Assembly: GCA_026415355.1 (NCBI GenBank)
Contig: JAOAHF010000005.1
Span: forward strand, 1 to 64,000
Direction: 5' to 3'
DNA from: Brevinematales bacterium
Lineage (GTDB): Bacteria; Spirochaetota; Brevinematia; DTOW01
Length of the DNA: 64,000 bases
Of the stretch, positions 16,660 to 26,677 are shown piece by piece (within the stretch, counting starts at the first letter, position 1; each line of letters opens with the position of its first letter). The notes beneath the pieces were generated by a model. That model searched no databases and was not told the DNA's origin. It saw only the letters and a list, made by a program, of their open reading frames with translations. The position numbers were made by a program, and so were the translations under genes.

Positions 16660-18060
16660 ACCATATTTATCCATTTTTGAAAGTAGTGTTTTTCTCGTTA
16701 TACCTAGTATTCTTGATGCTCTCGATTTGTTTCCATTGACTAGTTTTAGTGTTTCTTCTATAACTTTTTTTTCAATATCATCAAGTTTGTTACCTAATTC
16801 TATTACGAGAATTGGTTTTTTGTCGTCTATTGTATACTGTGTTTTTTCTGTTATCTTTACGGGGTTAGATACCTTAGGGGGTAAGAGTTTTGTTTTATAG
16901 TGAAGTGGTATACAGTCAACTGATAAGTGATCTTTATTGCATATTATAACAGAACTTTCAATAAAATTTTGTAACTCTCTAACATTACCGTACCATGGAT
17001 ATTCTAGTAGTATGTCCATCAATTCCTTTGAAATGCTATTTATTGACTTTTTGTAGATATTGGAATAAAGTTTTAAGAAATAGTTTGAGAGGATTGGTAT
17101 ATCGACTTTTCTTTGTCTTAATGGTGTGATATGTATGTTTATTGTATTTATCCTGTAGAACAAATCTTCTCTAAATGATCCTTTTTTGACTTCTTCTTCT
17201 AGATTTTTGTTTGTAGCTGCTATTATTCTAACATCTACTTTTATATCTTCTTCTCCACCGACTCTTTGAAATTCTTTTTCTTGAAGTACTCTGAGTAATG
17301 CTACTTGTAATTTGGGTGATATTTCTCCTATTTCGTCTAAGAATATTGTACCTCCATTGGCTAGTTCAAATCTTCCTTTCCTGCGGTTTATTGCTCCCGT
17401 GAATGCTCCTTTTTCGTGTCCAAAGAGTTCTGCTTCAAGAAGTGTTTCAGGAATGCTACCACAGTTTACTTTAACAAATGGACCTTCTCTACGGGGGCTT
17501 AATGCATGTATTGCGTTTGCCACTAGTTCTTTACCTGTTCCTGATTCACCTGTTATTAAAACTGTTGCATCGGTTGATGCAACTCTTCTTATAAGATCTT
17601 TTATTTGTTTTATGTCTTCACTTTCTCCTATTATAGCGTCAAGGAAATCTTTTGGTAAGAAAGGTTTTTGCTTATTTTTCTCTATCAAACTTTTTCTTAT
17701 ATCTAGTGCTTTGCCAATAGATACTAGAAGTTTATCGATATCCGGTGGCTTTATAAAGTAATCAAATGCTCCTTGTTTTGTTAGATTTACTGCTTCTTCA
17801 ACAGATCCGTAGGCTGTTAAAATTATAACTGGTAAGTATGGATCTGTGTTTGATACAGTTTTCAAAAACTCATAACCATTCATATTAGGCATCTTAAGAT
17901 CGAGTATTATGAGATCAACTTTCTCTGTGTTTATCTTTCTTATTCCATCTGTCCCATCGGTTGAAGTTATAACGTTGTATCCTTCAAGTTCAAAAATAGT
18001 TTTGAGCCCTTCTCTTACTTGTTCTTCATCATCTATGATTAGTATTGTTTCTCTAGCCAT
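16633..18060 (-). CDS. NtrC-family sigma54-dependent response regulator
   Basis: 475 residues. The receiver domain (1-~120) has the acidic pair D10/D11 and the phosphoacceptor D54 in LIILDLKMPNMNG. A central AAA+ domain (~145-380) has Walker A GESGTGKELVANAIH, the sigma54-contacting loop GAFTGA, and TIFLDEIGEI. The C-terminal Fis-type helix-turn-helix is NKSRASRILGITRKTLLSKMDKYGL. When phosphorylated it should remodel sigma54 RNA polymerase at -24/-12 promoters. No histidine kinase gene is adjacent, so the cognate signal is unknown. Its 3' end overlaps the TPR gene. Confidence 0.93.
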   Translation of the reverse strand: MARETILIIDDEEQVREGLKTIFELEGYNVITSTDGTDGIRKINTEKVDLIILDLKMPNMNGYEFLKTVSNTDPYLPVIILTAYGSVEEAVNLTKQGAFDYFIKPPDIDKLLVSIGKALDIRKSLIEKNKQKPFLPKDFLDAIIGESEDIKQIKDLIRRVASTDATVLITGESGTGKELVANAIHALSPRREGPFVKVNCGSIPETLLEAELFGHEKGAFTGAINRRKGRFELANGGTIFLDEIGEISPKLQVALLRVLQEKEFQRVGGEEDIKVDVRIIAATNKNLEEEVKKGSFREDLFYRINTINIHITPLRQRKVDIPILSNYFLKLYSNIYKKSINSISKELMDILLEYPWYGNVRELQNFIESSVIICNKDHLSVDCIPLHYKTKLLPPKVSNPVKITEKTQYTIDDKKPILVIELGNKLDDIEKKVIEETLKLVNGNKSRASRILGITRKTLLSKMDKYGLDRRNNSL

Positions 18061-18238
18061 ACTCCAAGGATATTTATTAATGAGTTTGTACCATTTCTAC
18101 AAGTTTATACTGACATGCTTAGTAATTTGTAAAGTTTTTGACTGAAAAACATAGGGGTATCGTTAATTTTATTTGCTTTTAGAAAAAGGTAGACAGTAAT
18201 ATGCAATTTCTTTTATCCTAAAATAGGGGTTAGATATT

Positions 18239-20869
18239 ATGAAGGATGGTATATTTTACTTTTTGGTTGTTAATTTTGTTATACTCTTTTTTATGCTTTA
18301 TCAGCAACTGTTTGGTTATGGTAATTTTTTTGATGTTAGTAAGGTAGAATTGAAAAAAGGTGATATTAGAAGTTTTGTATTTTACGATAGGTTGGATGGA
18401 TATTATGAAAACAAAACGTTTTCATATGCTGGTGGTGAAGGATATAAGGTAAGAAATACTGTTATATTTAGAGATTTTATTTCTGTTCAGAATGATAAAC
18501 CCCTTAACCGAAGAGAAGCAGATAAAATATTTTTGTATCCTTCTTACTTTGAAGTTTTGTATCAAAATCATCTTGAAAGGATGTATGTGATACAGAATAA
18601 ACAATATGTAGTAATACAGATTGAGTCTCAAAGTCCATCAAGGTTGGGTATAATTGCTTTACTCAATTGGTTCAAAAAAGATGTTAGTGTTAGAAAACTA
18701 GATGAAAGAACTATTGTTGTTGAAAACACGAAGGTAAAGGGTTCAGCAGTACCTTCTTTTGCTATTATAAATTCTGATAAAGATGTGGAGTTAATTCAAG
18801 ATCCAACCAATATATTGAAAGAGGTTAAAGTATCTCCTACGTTTGGGAATTCAGGCTTGATTGTAAGTAAGGATAGCGTTAATAAGGTATCGTATGTGGT
18901 AGTTTTTTCTACTAATGAGTTAGAAGGTATTAGAAATGCTAGTAATGTAATTTCAGATATTCAGGTGTTTTTAGATAGTTATAAGAGAGAGATAGCTAAT
19001 AGGGTTTTAGGATCTAGGTTTGAGACTGATCTAAAAGATATTATAGACAAACCTCTATACTGGTCTCTTTATTCAGGTGATGGATTTGTGGTTGAGGAGT
19101 TTGGTAAGGGAATATGGGCTGGATTACCATGGTTTAAGAATAACTGGGGGAGAGATACTTTTATTTCTCTTGCTGGATGTAGCTTAGTTAATGGAAATTT
19201 TGCTGAAGCTAAAGATGTAATTCTCAATTTTGCGAACTTTCAGGACAAAGGTAATCTTTCTATTGAGATAATTTCTGATGATGAAGAATTTCTAAGACAA
19301 GTATTACAAGATATAAAAAACATAAGTAAGTTTATAGGTTTAAGGAAGTTAAGTAATAGGTTGCTTATAACAGTACCAGGATATATGTTTAGTAAAACAT
19401 TTTCTTCAAAAGGTGAGCTTATTTCGAAATCCAAAACACTCAAGGAGAATGAGGGTAAGTATGTTATAAGGGAAAGTATTGTTAAATCAAAGACATATGG
19501 AAGGGTACCAAATTTAGTATCGAGTGAAACTTCAGTGCAATACAATACTGCTGATGGGACTCCTTGGTTTATAAGAGAAATTATGAATTATGTTAATTAT
19601 TCTGGTGATTTAGAATTCTTGAAAGAAATTTATCCTGTTGTAAAACTAGCTATAGAAGGTGCAATTGAAAATTTTGTTGATAGTGATGGACTCTTAACAC
19701 ATGATGATGCTGATACTTGGATGGATGCGAGAATAGAAGGCAAAGAAGCTTGGTCACCAAGAGGTAATAGAGCTGTTGAAGTACAATCTCTTTGGATAAC
19801 TTCTCTTGAAGTTGGAGTTTTTATGGCTAGTTATGTAGGAGATGGGGAATCTTCTAGAAAATGGTCTGAGCTTTATAAAAAGGCAAAAGAGAATTTTGTA
19901 AAAGTCTTTTGGGATGATGTAAATAAGAAAATTGCTGATAGGGTTAGGAGTGATGGATTTAAAGACTTCAAGGTTAGGCCTAATATGCTTATGACGATAA
20001 CTGTACCATTTGATGCTAGTATAGTTGGAGAAGATAGAGAAGCATATATTTTAAGAAATGCTGTTGTTGAACTTCTATATCCTTATGGTATAGCATCTCT
20101 TTCGCAGAATGATGAGTTTTTTCACCCTTGGCATGAGAGATGGGATCTATATCATAAGGATTCTGCTTATCACAATGGGACTGTTTGGGTTTGGAATACT
20201 GGATTTGTGATATTATCATTACTTAAGTTTGGATATAAAGATCTTGCCTATTCTTTATTCACAAATACATTAAACCAAGTTATAAATGAAGGTCATGTTG
20301 GAACTTTAAGTGAGCTTATTGATGCGATACCTCAGCAAAATGGTAGAATAAAATTGTCTGGTACTTACTCTCAGGCTTGGAGCGTTGCAGAAATTAATCG
20401 TGCTTGGTATCAGGGATTTATTGGTTTCAATCCTAGATTATCTCAGAATAAAATAATATTCTCACCTAATCTGCCGAGAGATATTAGAGACATAAAAGCA
20501 TCTCTTAAGTTTGGTAAAGAAGAGTATTTAGATGTAGAAATTAAAAATTCTGAGTATTTTGAGGTTTATTCTATATCTCCAAGAAGTATCCGAAGGAAGC
20601 TGGAAATTGTTTTCATATATACTGATGACTACAAAGGTGATAGGTATTTTTTATCTTTTCCCCTGACTACTAAAAGTGAAGTTAAAGTTGATAAAAAGAA
20701 AAAGACAATTACTTTGAATGGTAAACTTGTCAAACCTACTATTCTAAAAGGCTATAAGGACATAATAGGTGATCTAGGTTTTGTTGTACCTAGTATTCCT
20801 GATAGAAATCAAGTTTCAAAAGAGAAAGATTACTTGAAGAAAAAGATACTTGACAGAGAATGGTTTTAG
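18239..20869 (+). CDS. Exported or membrane-anchored glycogen-debranching-type glycosidase (amylo-alpha-1,6-glucosidase/GH133-like)
   Basis: 876 residues. An N-terminal hydrophobic segment (~5-22) could be a signal anchor. A beta-rich domain follows to about residue 250. The catalytic (alpha/alpha)6-barrel region begins GIWAGLPWFKNNWGRDTFIS (~residue 290) and includes TPWFIREIMNYVNYSGD, LLTHDDADTWMDAR (~485), HPWHERWDLYHKDSAYHNGT and GTYSQAWSVAEINRAWYQ. These match amylo-alpha-1,6-glucosidases. About 85 residues around 345-430 look inserted relative to the compact family. A final beta-sandwich follows. Related enzymes are usually cytoplasmic, so the leader is odd. It stands alone between a regulator and ftsK; GGGG precedes ATG. 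Confidence 0.78.
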   Translation: MKDGIFYFLVVNFVILFFMLYQQLFGYGNFFDVSKVELKKGDIRSFVFYDRLDGYYENKTFSYAGGEGYKVRNTVIFRDFISVQNDKPLNRREADKIFLYPSYFEVLYQNHLERMYVIQNKQYVVIQIESQSPSRLGIIALLNWFKKDVSVRKLDERTIVVENTKVKGSAVPSFAIINSDKDVELIQDPTNILKEVKVSPTFGNSGLIVSKDSVNKVSYVVVFSTNELEGIRNASNVISDIQVFLDSYKREIANRVLGSRFETDLKDIIDKPLYWSLYSGDGFVVEEFGKGIWAGLPWFKNNWGRDTFISLAGCSLVNGNFAEAKDVILNFANFQDKGNLSIEIISDDEEFLRQVLQDIKNISKFIGLRKLSNRLLITVPGYMFSKTFSSKGELISKSKTLKENEGKYVIRESIVKSKTYGRVPNLVSSETSVQYNTADGTPWFIREIMNYVNYSGDLEFLKEIYPVVKLAIEGAIENFVDSDGLLTHDDADTWMDARIEGKEAWSPRGNRAVEVQSLWITSLEVGVFMASYVGDGESSRKWSELYKKAKENFVKVFWDDVNKKIADRVRSDGFKDFKVRPNMLMTITVPFDASIVGEDREAYILRNAVVELLYPYGIASLSQNDEFFHPWHERWDLYHKDSAYHNGTVWVWNTGFVILSLLKFGYKDLAYSLFTNTLNQVINEGHVGTLSELIDAIPQQNGRIKLSGTYSQAWSVAEINRAWYQGFIGFNPRLSQNKIIFSPNLPRDIRDIKASLKFGKEEYLDVEIKNSEYFEVYSISPRSIRRKLEIVFIYTDDYKGDRYFLSFPLTTKSEVKVDKKKKTITLNGKLVKPTILKGYKDIIGDLGFVVPSIPDRNQVSKEKDYLKKKILDREWF

Positions 20870-20940
20870 AACAAAGTAGAAAAGATTGTAAAGATGTTTA
20901 AAATTTAATAGAATTTTTTACTTTAGGTAGTTATAGATTA

Positions 20941-23403
20941 TCATTCTAATCTTTCTAAATAAGATTCATCGACGAATATTTCTCTAGGCTTACTACCTTG
21001 CTGTGGTCCGACTATACCTTCTTCCTCCATACGTTCTATCATTCTAGCAGCGCGGTTATATCCTATTCTCAGCCTTCTCTGTAAATAAGAGGCAGAAGCC
21101 TTTTTCTCTCTTACAACTATTTTGATAGCTTCATTGTAAAGTTCATCTGAAAATTCTTCTCCATCATAATCTTCTAACTCTTCGTCTTTGCTTGTGATCT
21201 CAAGAAATGATGATAAGTCAACATAGTTTGGAGTATCTTGTTGGATTAGATAGTTTACAACTCTTTCGACTTCTTCATTAGATATGTAGCATCCTTGTAC
21301 TCTAAGGAGTGATGGATGTGATGGACTTGTGAATAGGAGATCTCCTTTACCTAGGAGTTTTTCTGCTCCTATTGTATCTAGTATTGTTCTTGAATCGACT
21401 TTTGATGCAACTCTAAAAGCAACTCTTGCAGGAAAGTTCGCTTTTATAAGTCCTGTAACTACATCGACTGATGGTCTTTGTGTTGCTATTATTAGGTGTA
21501 TACCAACTGCTCTTGACATTGCGGCAAGACGTGTTATGTAATCTTCTGTTTCTTTTGGTGATGTCATCATTAGATCGGCATATTCGTCTATTATTAAAAC
21601 TATGTAGGGTAATTTTTCTAAGCTTTCGTCATTTAATTTACTAACTTTTAGATTATATTGCACTATATCTCTGCTTCCTAGGTATTCAAGTTTTTTGTAT
21701 CTGTACTGCATTTCATCAACAAGCCATTCTAAAACTGCTTTAGCTAAAGATGGTGTTGTTATGACAGGGGTAAGCAAATGGGGTATACCGTTGTAGATCT
21801 TGAGTTCAACTATCTTAAGATCAATCATTATAAATTTAAGTTCGTCTGGTCTTTTGTTGAATAGCAATCCTGCTATTATTGAATTAACGTAAACACTTTT
21901 ACCAGATCCTGTTGATCCTGCTATGAGTAAATGTGGCATTTGAGTTAGGTCTTCTACTACAGGTTTACCGTGTATATCGACTCCTATAATTAGTGGGAGT
22001 TTAGCTTTTGTTTCTTTGTAGTCTTTGCTTTCCAAGACTTCTCTGATTTTCACTGTTCTTCTAACTTTATTAGGTATCTCGACGCCTATTACAGATTTGC
22101 CAGGAATAGGATAAACAATTCTAACTCTAGATGTAGCTAGATTTAGTGCCAAGTTGTCAGAGATATTAACTATTTTTGTTATTTTTGTTCCAGGTTTAGG
22201 TCTGACTTCGTACATTGTAACAACAGGTCCTCTGACAACTCCTTCTATGTCTGCCTCTATTTTAAATTCATTGAATGTATCTTTTATTGTCTTTTTTGTT
22301 TCTTCTATTTCTCTCTGAATTTCTAAACTATTTATAGTATCTATTTCAGGCTTGTCAAGTAGTTCAATGGGTGGGGGATAGTTACCTGTAAATAATCCTT
22401 CTTCGAATATCTCTTTCATTGAAGTTGTAGATTGTTTAGAATATTTATCTTTTGTGTTATTTTCTTCAACATCAGATATGTCGTCTATGATGTCTTTGAA
22501 GTTGTTTTCATGGTATTTATTGTTATATGTGTTTATTGTATCTTCAAGGTCTTCATCTTGATTTGTATTGGTTGATATTATCTCTACATCCCTTATGACT
22601 AGTTTTTCTTGGTTATTTAGAAGGTATTTAGGTTTTTGATAGTGTTGGTATTTATTGTATGAGTTTATTTCTAAGTTGTCTAGACTATTTTTGAAAGTAC
22701 TAAAGGGTTTATAGTCTTTGAAGTTTTCCATTTCGTCATCTATTTCTGTTATCTCAATAAACTTTTCATTTTTGTTTCTTGTAGTGTTTGTCCTGTATGA
22801 TGTGTTTTTAGAAGAGTAGGAGGTTTTTGATGATGAGTTTTTACTTACTGAGGTTTCGAAATCCGGAGTTTCCGTATATTCGAAGATTGATTTTAGAAAT
22901 TCATAGGTTCTTTGTAAGGTTGTGATTGTTCCTGCTAGAAATAGAGATAATATCTTAGATAAGCTTTTGTAGGAGGTTAAGGTTAGAAGAATTCCAACTA
23001 TGAATAATAAGTAGAGAATAATGTAAGAGAGTGTTATTCCAAATGAAGTTAGGAGTATATTTGATATATCATAGGGTATCATCCCTATAATGTAGGGTTT
23101 GCTATTTGAGTTTGAGATACCATATATCCCTAACCAACTTATTGTTATTAGTTCTACACCCAGAAGATTCTTGAAAAAATAGTAAAAGGGTTTTTTGAAA
23201 AGTAGAGGAATAAAAACAAGTATCAATAACCCCATGCAGATGAGAGTATTCTCTTCACCTGCTAATACCCTTACATTATAGACTATCCTTCTTAATATAG
23301 AAGACAAAATGTTATCAAACCCTAATAGGAAGGGATAGTAGGCATATGTTAGCATAGTTGAAAGTATTAAGAATATAAATACCCCTCCCAGAACTCTTCT
23401 CAT
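20941..23403 (-). CDS. ftsK: DNA translocase FtsK/SpoIIIE
   Basis: 820 residues. Several membrane helices fill ~1-150, followed by a low-complexity polar linker (~165-340) rich in Asn, Asp, Ser and Lys. The motor has the alpha/beta region (YEVRPKPGTKITKIVNI), Walker A AGSTGSGKSVYVN (~residue 501) and Walker B YIVLIIDEYADLMM. The C-terminal winged-helix gamma domain (~757-820: ASASYLQRRLRIGYNRAARMIERMEEEGIVGP) reads polar DNA sequences. FtsK segregates the terminus and activates XerCD at dif. A dif-like site and polar motifs lie in the same window. One motif copy lies 95 bp upstream of its start. Confidence 0.95.
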   Translation of the reverse strand: MRRVLGGVFIFLILSTMLTYAYYPFLLGFDNILSSILRRIVYNVRVLAGEENTLICMGLLILVFIPLLFKKPFYYFFKNLLGVELITISWLGIYGISNSNSKPYIIGMIPYDISNILLTSFGITLSYIILYLLFIVGILLTLTSYKSLSKILSLFLAGTITTLQRTYEFLKSIFEYTETPDFETSVSKNSSSKTSYSSKNTSYRTNTTRNKNEKFIEITEIDDEMENFKDYKPFSTFKNSLDNLEINSYNKYQHYQKPKYLLNNQEKLVIRDVEIISTNTNQDEDLEDTINTYNNKYHENNFKDIIDDISDVEENNTKDKYSKQSTTSMKEIFEEGLFTGNYPPPIELLDKPEIDTINSLEIQREIEETKKTIKDTFNEFKIEADIEGVVRGPVVTMYEVRPKPGTKITKIVNISDNLALNLATSRVRIVYPIPGKSVIGVEIPNKVRRTVKIREVLESKDYKETKAKLPLIIGVDIHGKPVVEDLTQMPHLLIAGSTGSGKSVYVNSIIAGLLFNKRPDELKFIMIDLKIVELKIYNGIPHLLTPVITTPSLAKAVLEWLVDEMQYRYKKLEYLGSRDIVQYNLKVSKLNDESLEKLPYIVLIIDEYADLMMTSPKETEDYITRLAAMSRAVGIHLIIATQRPSVDVVTGLIKANFPARVAFRVASKVDSRTILDTIGAEKLLGKGDLLFTSPSHPSLLRVQGCYISNEEVERVVNYLIQQDTPNYVDLSSFLEITSKDEELEDYDGEEFSDELYNEAIKIVVREKKASASYLQRRLRIGYNRAARMIERMEEEGIVGPQQGSKPREIFVDESYLERLE

Positions 23404-23497
23404 ACATAATATTTTAACTCTGTTTCTTACCTTTTGTCTATTTACTTGATAAAAATAAAATGTATATAGTTGTTTTGCAATTATTGTGAGAGAGTCA

Positions 23498-23513
23498 AAA
23501 TTATGTTAACTTG
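23498..23513 (+). repeat. Copy 1 of the polar AAATTATGTTAACTTG motif
   Basis: Exact 16/16 match, in the 247-bp divergent region between ftsK (-) and the lptD-like gene (+). On its right the + strand is A/C-rich for about 70 bp (TTTTAGAAAACAAAACAC…); on its left it is G/T-leaning. No other structure is seen in this intergenic region. Confidence 0.8.
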
Positions 23514-23650
23514 TTTTAGAAAACAAAACACTTCAAGAAATCCTAGAATAATACAGACATTTACTTCTAACCTAGACTATTGTTGAGAGAGATTCAGTTA
23601 CTTTATAAATTGAATGAGAGTGGCTAGTTTTTTGATAATTTCTGAGATTT

Positions 23651-26600
23651 ATGCGATTTATTTTGTTAGTATTTTTAATACTTAAATTACTGATTTTTTA
23701 TCGTTTGGATGGTTTCGCTAATTTACTTACTAATGTAGTTTCTAATTCAAGCTTGAATGTTCAAGCAAACGCAGAAGTTTTGTATCCAGGGATTTTGTAT
23801 TCAAAGTCGTATGACATTATTGATATAAGTAATGTGGATTTGAATAAATATGTTGTTGTAAGAAGTTTTGATAGTATTGAGGTTTCTTCAAAGAGTAATG
23901 TTTCAATAATATTTTTCAGAGGTGGTGTAAATGCTGTCTATCAGGATAAAAAACTCAAGTGCAAGTCTATTACTGTCTTTCTTATTGACAATACTGTGAG
24001 AGAGATAGTAGGTGAAGGTGATGTTAGGTTTGTTAGTGGTAAAGATTTGTTTGAAGGAGAAAAGTTCTTTTACGATCTAAGTACTGGTAAGATATCTCTT
24101 TATGAAGCTAGAACAAAGCTTGATGATCAATTTTACTATGCTGATATCATGAAGCAGTTGGATAGTAATAGGTATTTTTTTGAGAATGTGTTTTTCACAA
24201 AGAGTGATTTGCTTTTTCCTACATATAAGGTTAGTGCTTTTAGAGTTTGGTATTATAGAGGAGATTATCTGTTATCTGTTAATAATTCCTATAGTGTTGG
24301 TGTTGGGTCTTTTCTTTATTTTCCTACTTATCTAGAGTTTTATAGGTATACAGATATATTTACAGATTTTGGTGTTGAAAGAAGTATAGGTTTTTACATC
24401 CAGAACACATTCTATCCTAGGAACTGGTGGGGTGAGAGATTTTTTCCGAGACTCAAAGTGAAGTTTGATCACTATGAGAAACTTGGAGAATACTTAGGTT
24501 TTGAAGTACCTAGTATACCTTTGTTATCGAACTTGAATGTGAATCTTATAGTTGATCTTGAGTATGACAAAAAGTATGAACAGAAGGGAAGTTACATAGT
24601 TAATTTCATAGATCAGTATGGAAAAAATGATTATAGGGAGTACAGAACGTTTGGATGGTATTATAACCTTAAGCTTAACTATAGCGTTAGTGGTACTTCA
24701 GTGAGTTTTTCAACTGAAAATTTAAATGATCCGTTTTTACCTTCAAAGTTTTCATCACGTCGTGAGAGGTTTGATGTTAGAAGATTTATTTTTCCTAATG
24801 AGAACCTATTTTGGTCTCTTCCTGGTCCTAAGCAGAGTGTATCAAGAAATTTGAAAATATCTTATCAATATGGTATATCGTCTTTGAATTTAGGTATCGA
24901 TTGGGTTTATCAACTTAGATCTGGTTATAGTATTACTAATACTAATAGTTTTGGTGTTGTTATAGTGAAAAATAAGACTAATAAGTATGAAAATGATTAT
25001 TACAGGTATGATTTACAGAGGTTATCGGGACCATATTTGTATTATTCGGCTAATCTTGGTAATTTTATTTCGTATACATATGAGAAGAGTTATACTAATG
25101 TTTCTTTAAAGGATAATGTTACTCAGCCTAGAATATTCTCGAAATATACTACAAATGAATTTGTGATAGGAACTAACTACTTTAATACAAATCTAATTGT
25201 TGTACAAACGATGTACTTAACAAATTTTATTACAAACCGTGTTGGAAGCAATACAAACTATGTGATTAGTATTATTACAAACATCTCTACTAATTTTTTT
25301 GTCAGCACTAATCTTATTCGTTTTGTTAGCATAACAGATCTTACTAATAACACTAATTTAGGTTCTAATTTTGTGGGTATTAGCGGTACAACTAATTTGG
25401 TACAGTATGGATATTCTGCGAAGTTTATGACAAATATTTCTAGTTTTAAGTGGCTTCAGTTTAGTGTTTCTCCGTCTGCTTCTGTTTCTGTTGTACCTAA
25501 TTCTGTTTATAAGGTAGAGGATGGAACACCGATAGAAGATACTTTTACTCATACTGAGTTAGTCAACATATCTGCTTTATTAGGACTTTTTAATAACGTA
25601 CTTTCGATAAGTTCTTCGACAGGGATAAGAAATAATAATATATGGACTAGGACGGATAACATAAATAGAAAAAAACAAGATGATCTTAATTCTTCGGCTA
25701 CACTGGGTATATCAAGCTCTGCGAGTTTGTCCGACGGATTTTTTAAAGGTACTTTTGTTTTTTTTGAACCTAGAGTTTCTGTATCTCATAATGTATCTTA
25801 CAGACTTACATTACCAAAGTTTTTATCTCCAGAAGAGGATCCTTATGTTGATAATGTAATTGCTCATAATTTATCTGGTAGCGTTTATTTTAGGTTTTTA
25901 GATTTAACCGTGCTTTCGAATTCTCTTCTAAATTTCGTTGGTTTTTCTTCTGTTATACTTTCCACAGCTTTGTCTTATAATTTACTTTACCTGAAGAGTG
26001 AGATTAAGTACAAAGAGGATAAAAGTTATTGGACTAATAAGATTTCCAACCCTATAGGTGTAAATATTTCTTTTGGTCCTTTGTTTAATTATAGTATTTC
26101 TTATAGAGTAAAGCTTTCTAACGATATTGTGGTGTTTGATCCTGTAGGTGTTGGTATGTCGGGTGGTTTATCTGTTAGGGATTTATCATTACTGTATCTT
26201 ATAAAAAAAGTAAATTTCATTAACATAAATTATCAACTTTTCTTTGACTACGTTAATCCAATAAATAATCGTTTTTCTCTTTCTTTTTCTATTGGGGGGA
26301 ATATTGATGAAAATTGGAGTTTTGCTTTATCAACTAGTATAGTTAACAACAAGATTTTCAGATATGTTCCCGAGTATGCTTTAAGATACAATGTACCCCA
26401 GGTTAATATTATTCAGGATATAGTTGATGCTATAAATATTTTTGATATAAATGCCCTTAGAAGAACGCTCTTCAAAAACACGGGGGTTACGATATCTATT
26501 TTAAGAGATCTTTATGATTGGATTGCTTCGTTAAGCGGGGGTATTAGGTTGTATAAGGATGAAGTTAGAAACTTTGCTTTTTTTGAACCTTATGTTAGTT

Positions 26601-26677
26601 TTGAGGTTAAATCTAAAAAGAGTATAGGCATAGATGTACCTCCTATACAGCCGGAGTTGTATAGACTTTTTGAATAA
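23651..26677 (+). CDS. lptD: LptD/OstA-like outer-membrane LPS- or lipid-assembly protein
   Basis: 1008 residues, large as in spirochaetes. A signal peptide (~1-23) is followed by an OstA-like N-terminal domain (~30-180: INTIF-like strands, VNAVYQDKKLKCKSITV, DVRFVSGKDLFEGEKFFYDLSTGKI). That order matches the LptA/LptD jellyroll. A long beta-barrel region then runs to the end. Residues ~510-590 form a Thr/Asn-rich insertion (TNFITNRVGSNTNY, NISTNFFVSTNL) that is probably an exposed loop. LptD inserts lipopolysaccharide at the outer membrane; in spirochaetes lacking LPS the homologue's cargo is unsettled. No Shine-Dalgarno sequence precedes ATG 23651. Its stop directly abuts the convergent HAD gene. 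Confidence 0.8.
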   Translation: MRFILLVFLILKLLIFYRLDGFANLLTNVVSNSSLNVQANAEVLYPGILYSKSYDIIDISNVDLNKYVVVRSFDSIEVSSKSNVSIIFFRGGVNAVYQDKKLKCKSITVFLIDNTVREIVGEGDVRFVSGKDLFEGEKFFYDLSTGKISLYEARTKLDDQFYYADIMKQLDSNRYFFENVFFTKSDLLFPTYKVSAFRVWYYRGDYLLSVNNSYSVGVGSFLYFPTYLEFYRYTDIFTDFGVERSIGFYIQNTFYPRNWWGERFFPRLKVKFDHYEKLGEYLGFEVPSIPLLSNLNVNLIVDLEYDKKYEQKGSYIVNFIDQYGKNDYREYRTFGWYYNLKLNYSVSGTSVSFSTENLNDPFLPSKFSSRRERFDVRRFIFPNENLFWSLPGPKQSVSRNLKISYQYGISSLNLGIDWVYQLRSGYSITNTNSFGVVIVKNKTNKYENDYYRYDLQRLSGPYLYYSANLGNFISYTYEKSYTNVSLKDNVTQPRIFSKYTTNEFVIGTNYFNTNLIVVQTMYLTNFITNRVGSNTNYVISIITNISTNFFVSTNLIRFVSITDLTNNTNLGSNFVGISGTTNLVQYGYSAKFMTNISSFKWLQFSVSPSASVSVVPNSVYKVEDGTPIEDTFTHTELVNISALLGLFNNVLSISSSTGIRNNNIWTRTDNINRKKQDDLNSSATLGISSSASLSDGFFKGTFVFFEPRVSVSHNVSYRLTLPKFLSPEEDPYVDNVIAHNLSGSVYFRFLDLTVLSNSLLNFVGFSSVILSTALSYNLLYLKSEIKYKEDKSYWTNKISNPIGVNISFGPLFNYSISYRVKLSNDIVVFDPVGVGMSGGLSVRDLSLLYLIKKVNFININYQLFFDYVNPINNRFSLSFSIGGNIDENWSFALSTSIVNNKIFRYVPEYALRYNVPQVNIIQDIVDAINIFDINALRRTLFKNTGVTISILRDLYDWIASLSGGIRLYKDEVRNFAFFEPYVSFEVKSKKSIGIDVPPIQPELYRLFE

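Noticed and set aside
25150-25420. Tandem-repeat or CRISPR-like appearance in the Thr/Asn-rich part of the lptD-like gene
   Set aside because: The ACAAAT/ACTAAT units are irregular, in frame and without spacers; this is protein low complexity.
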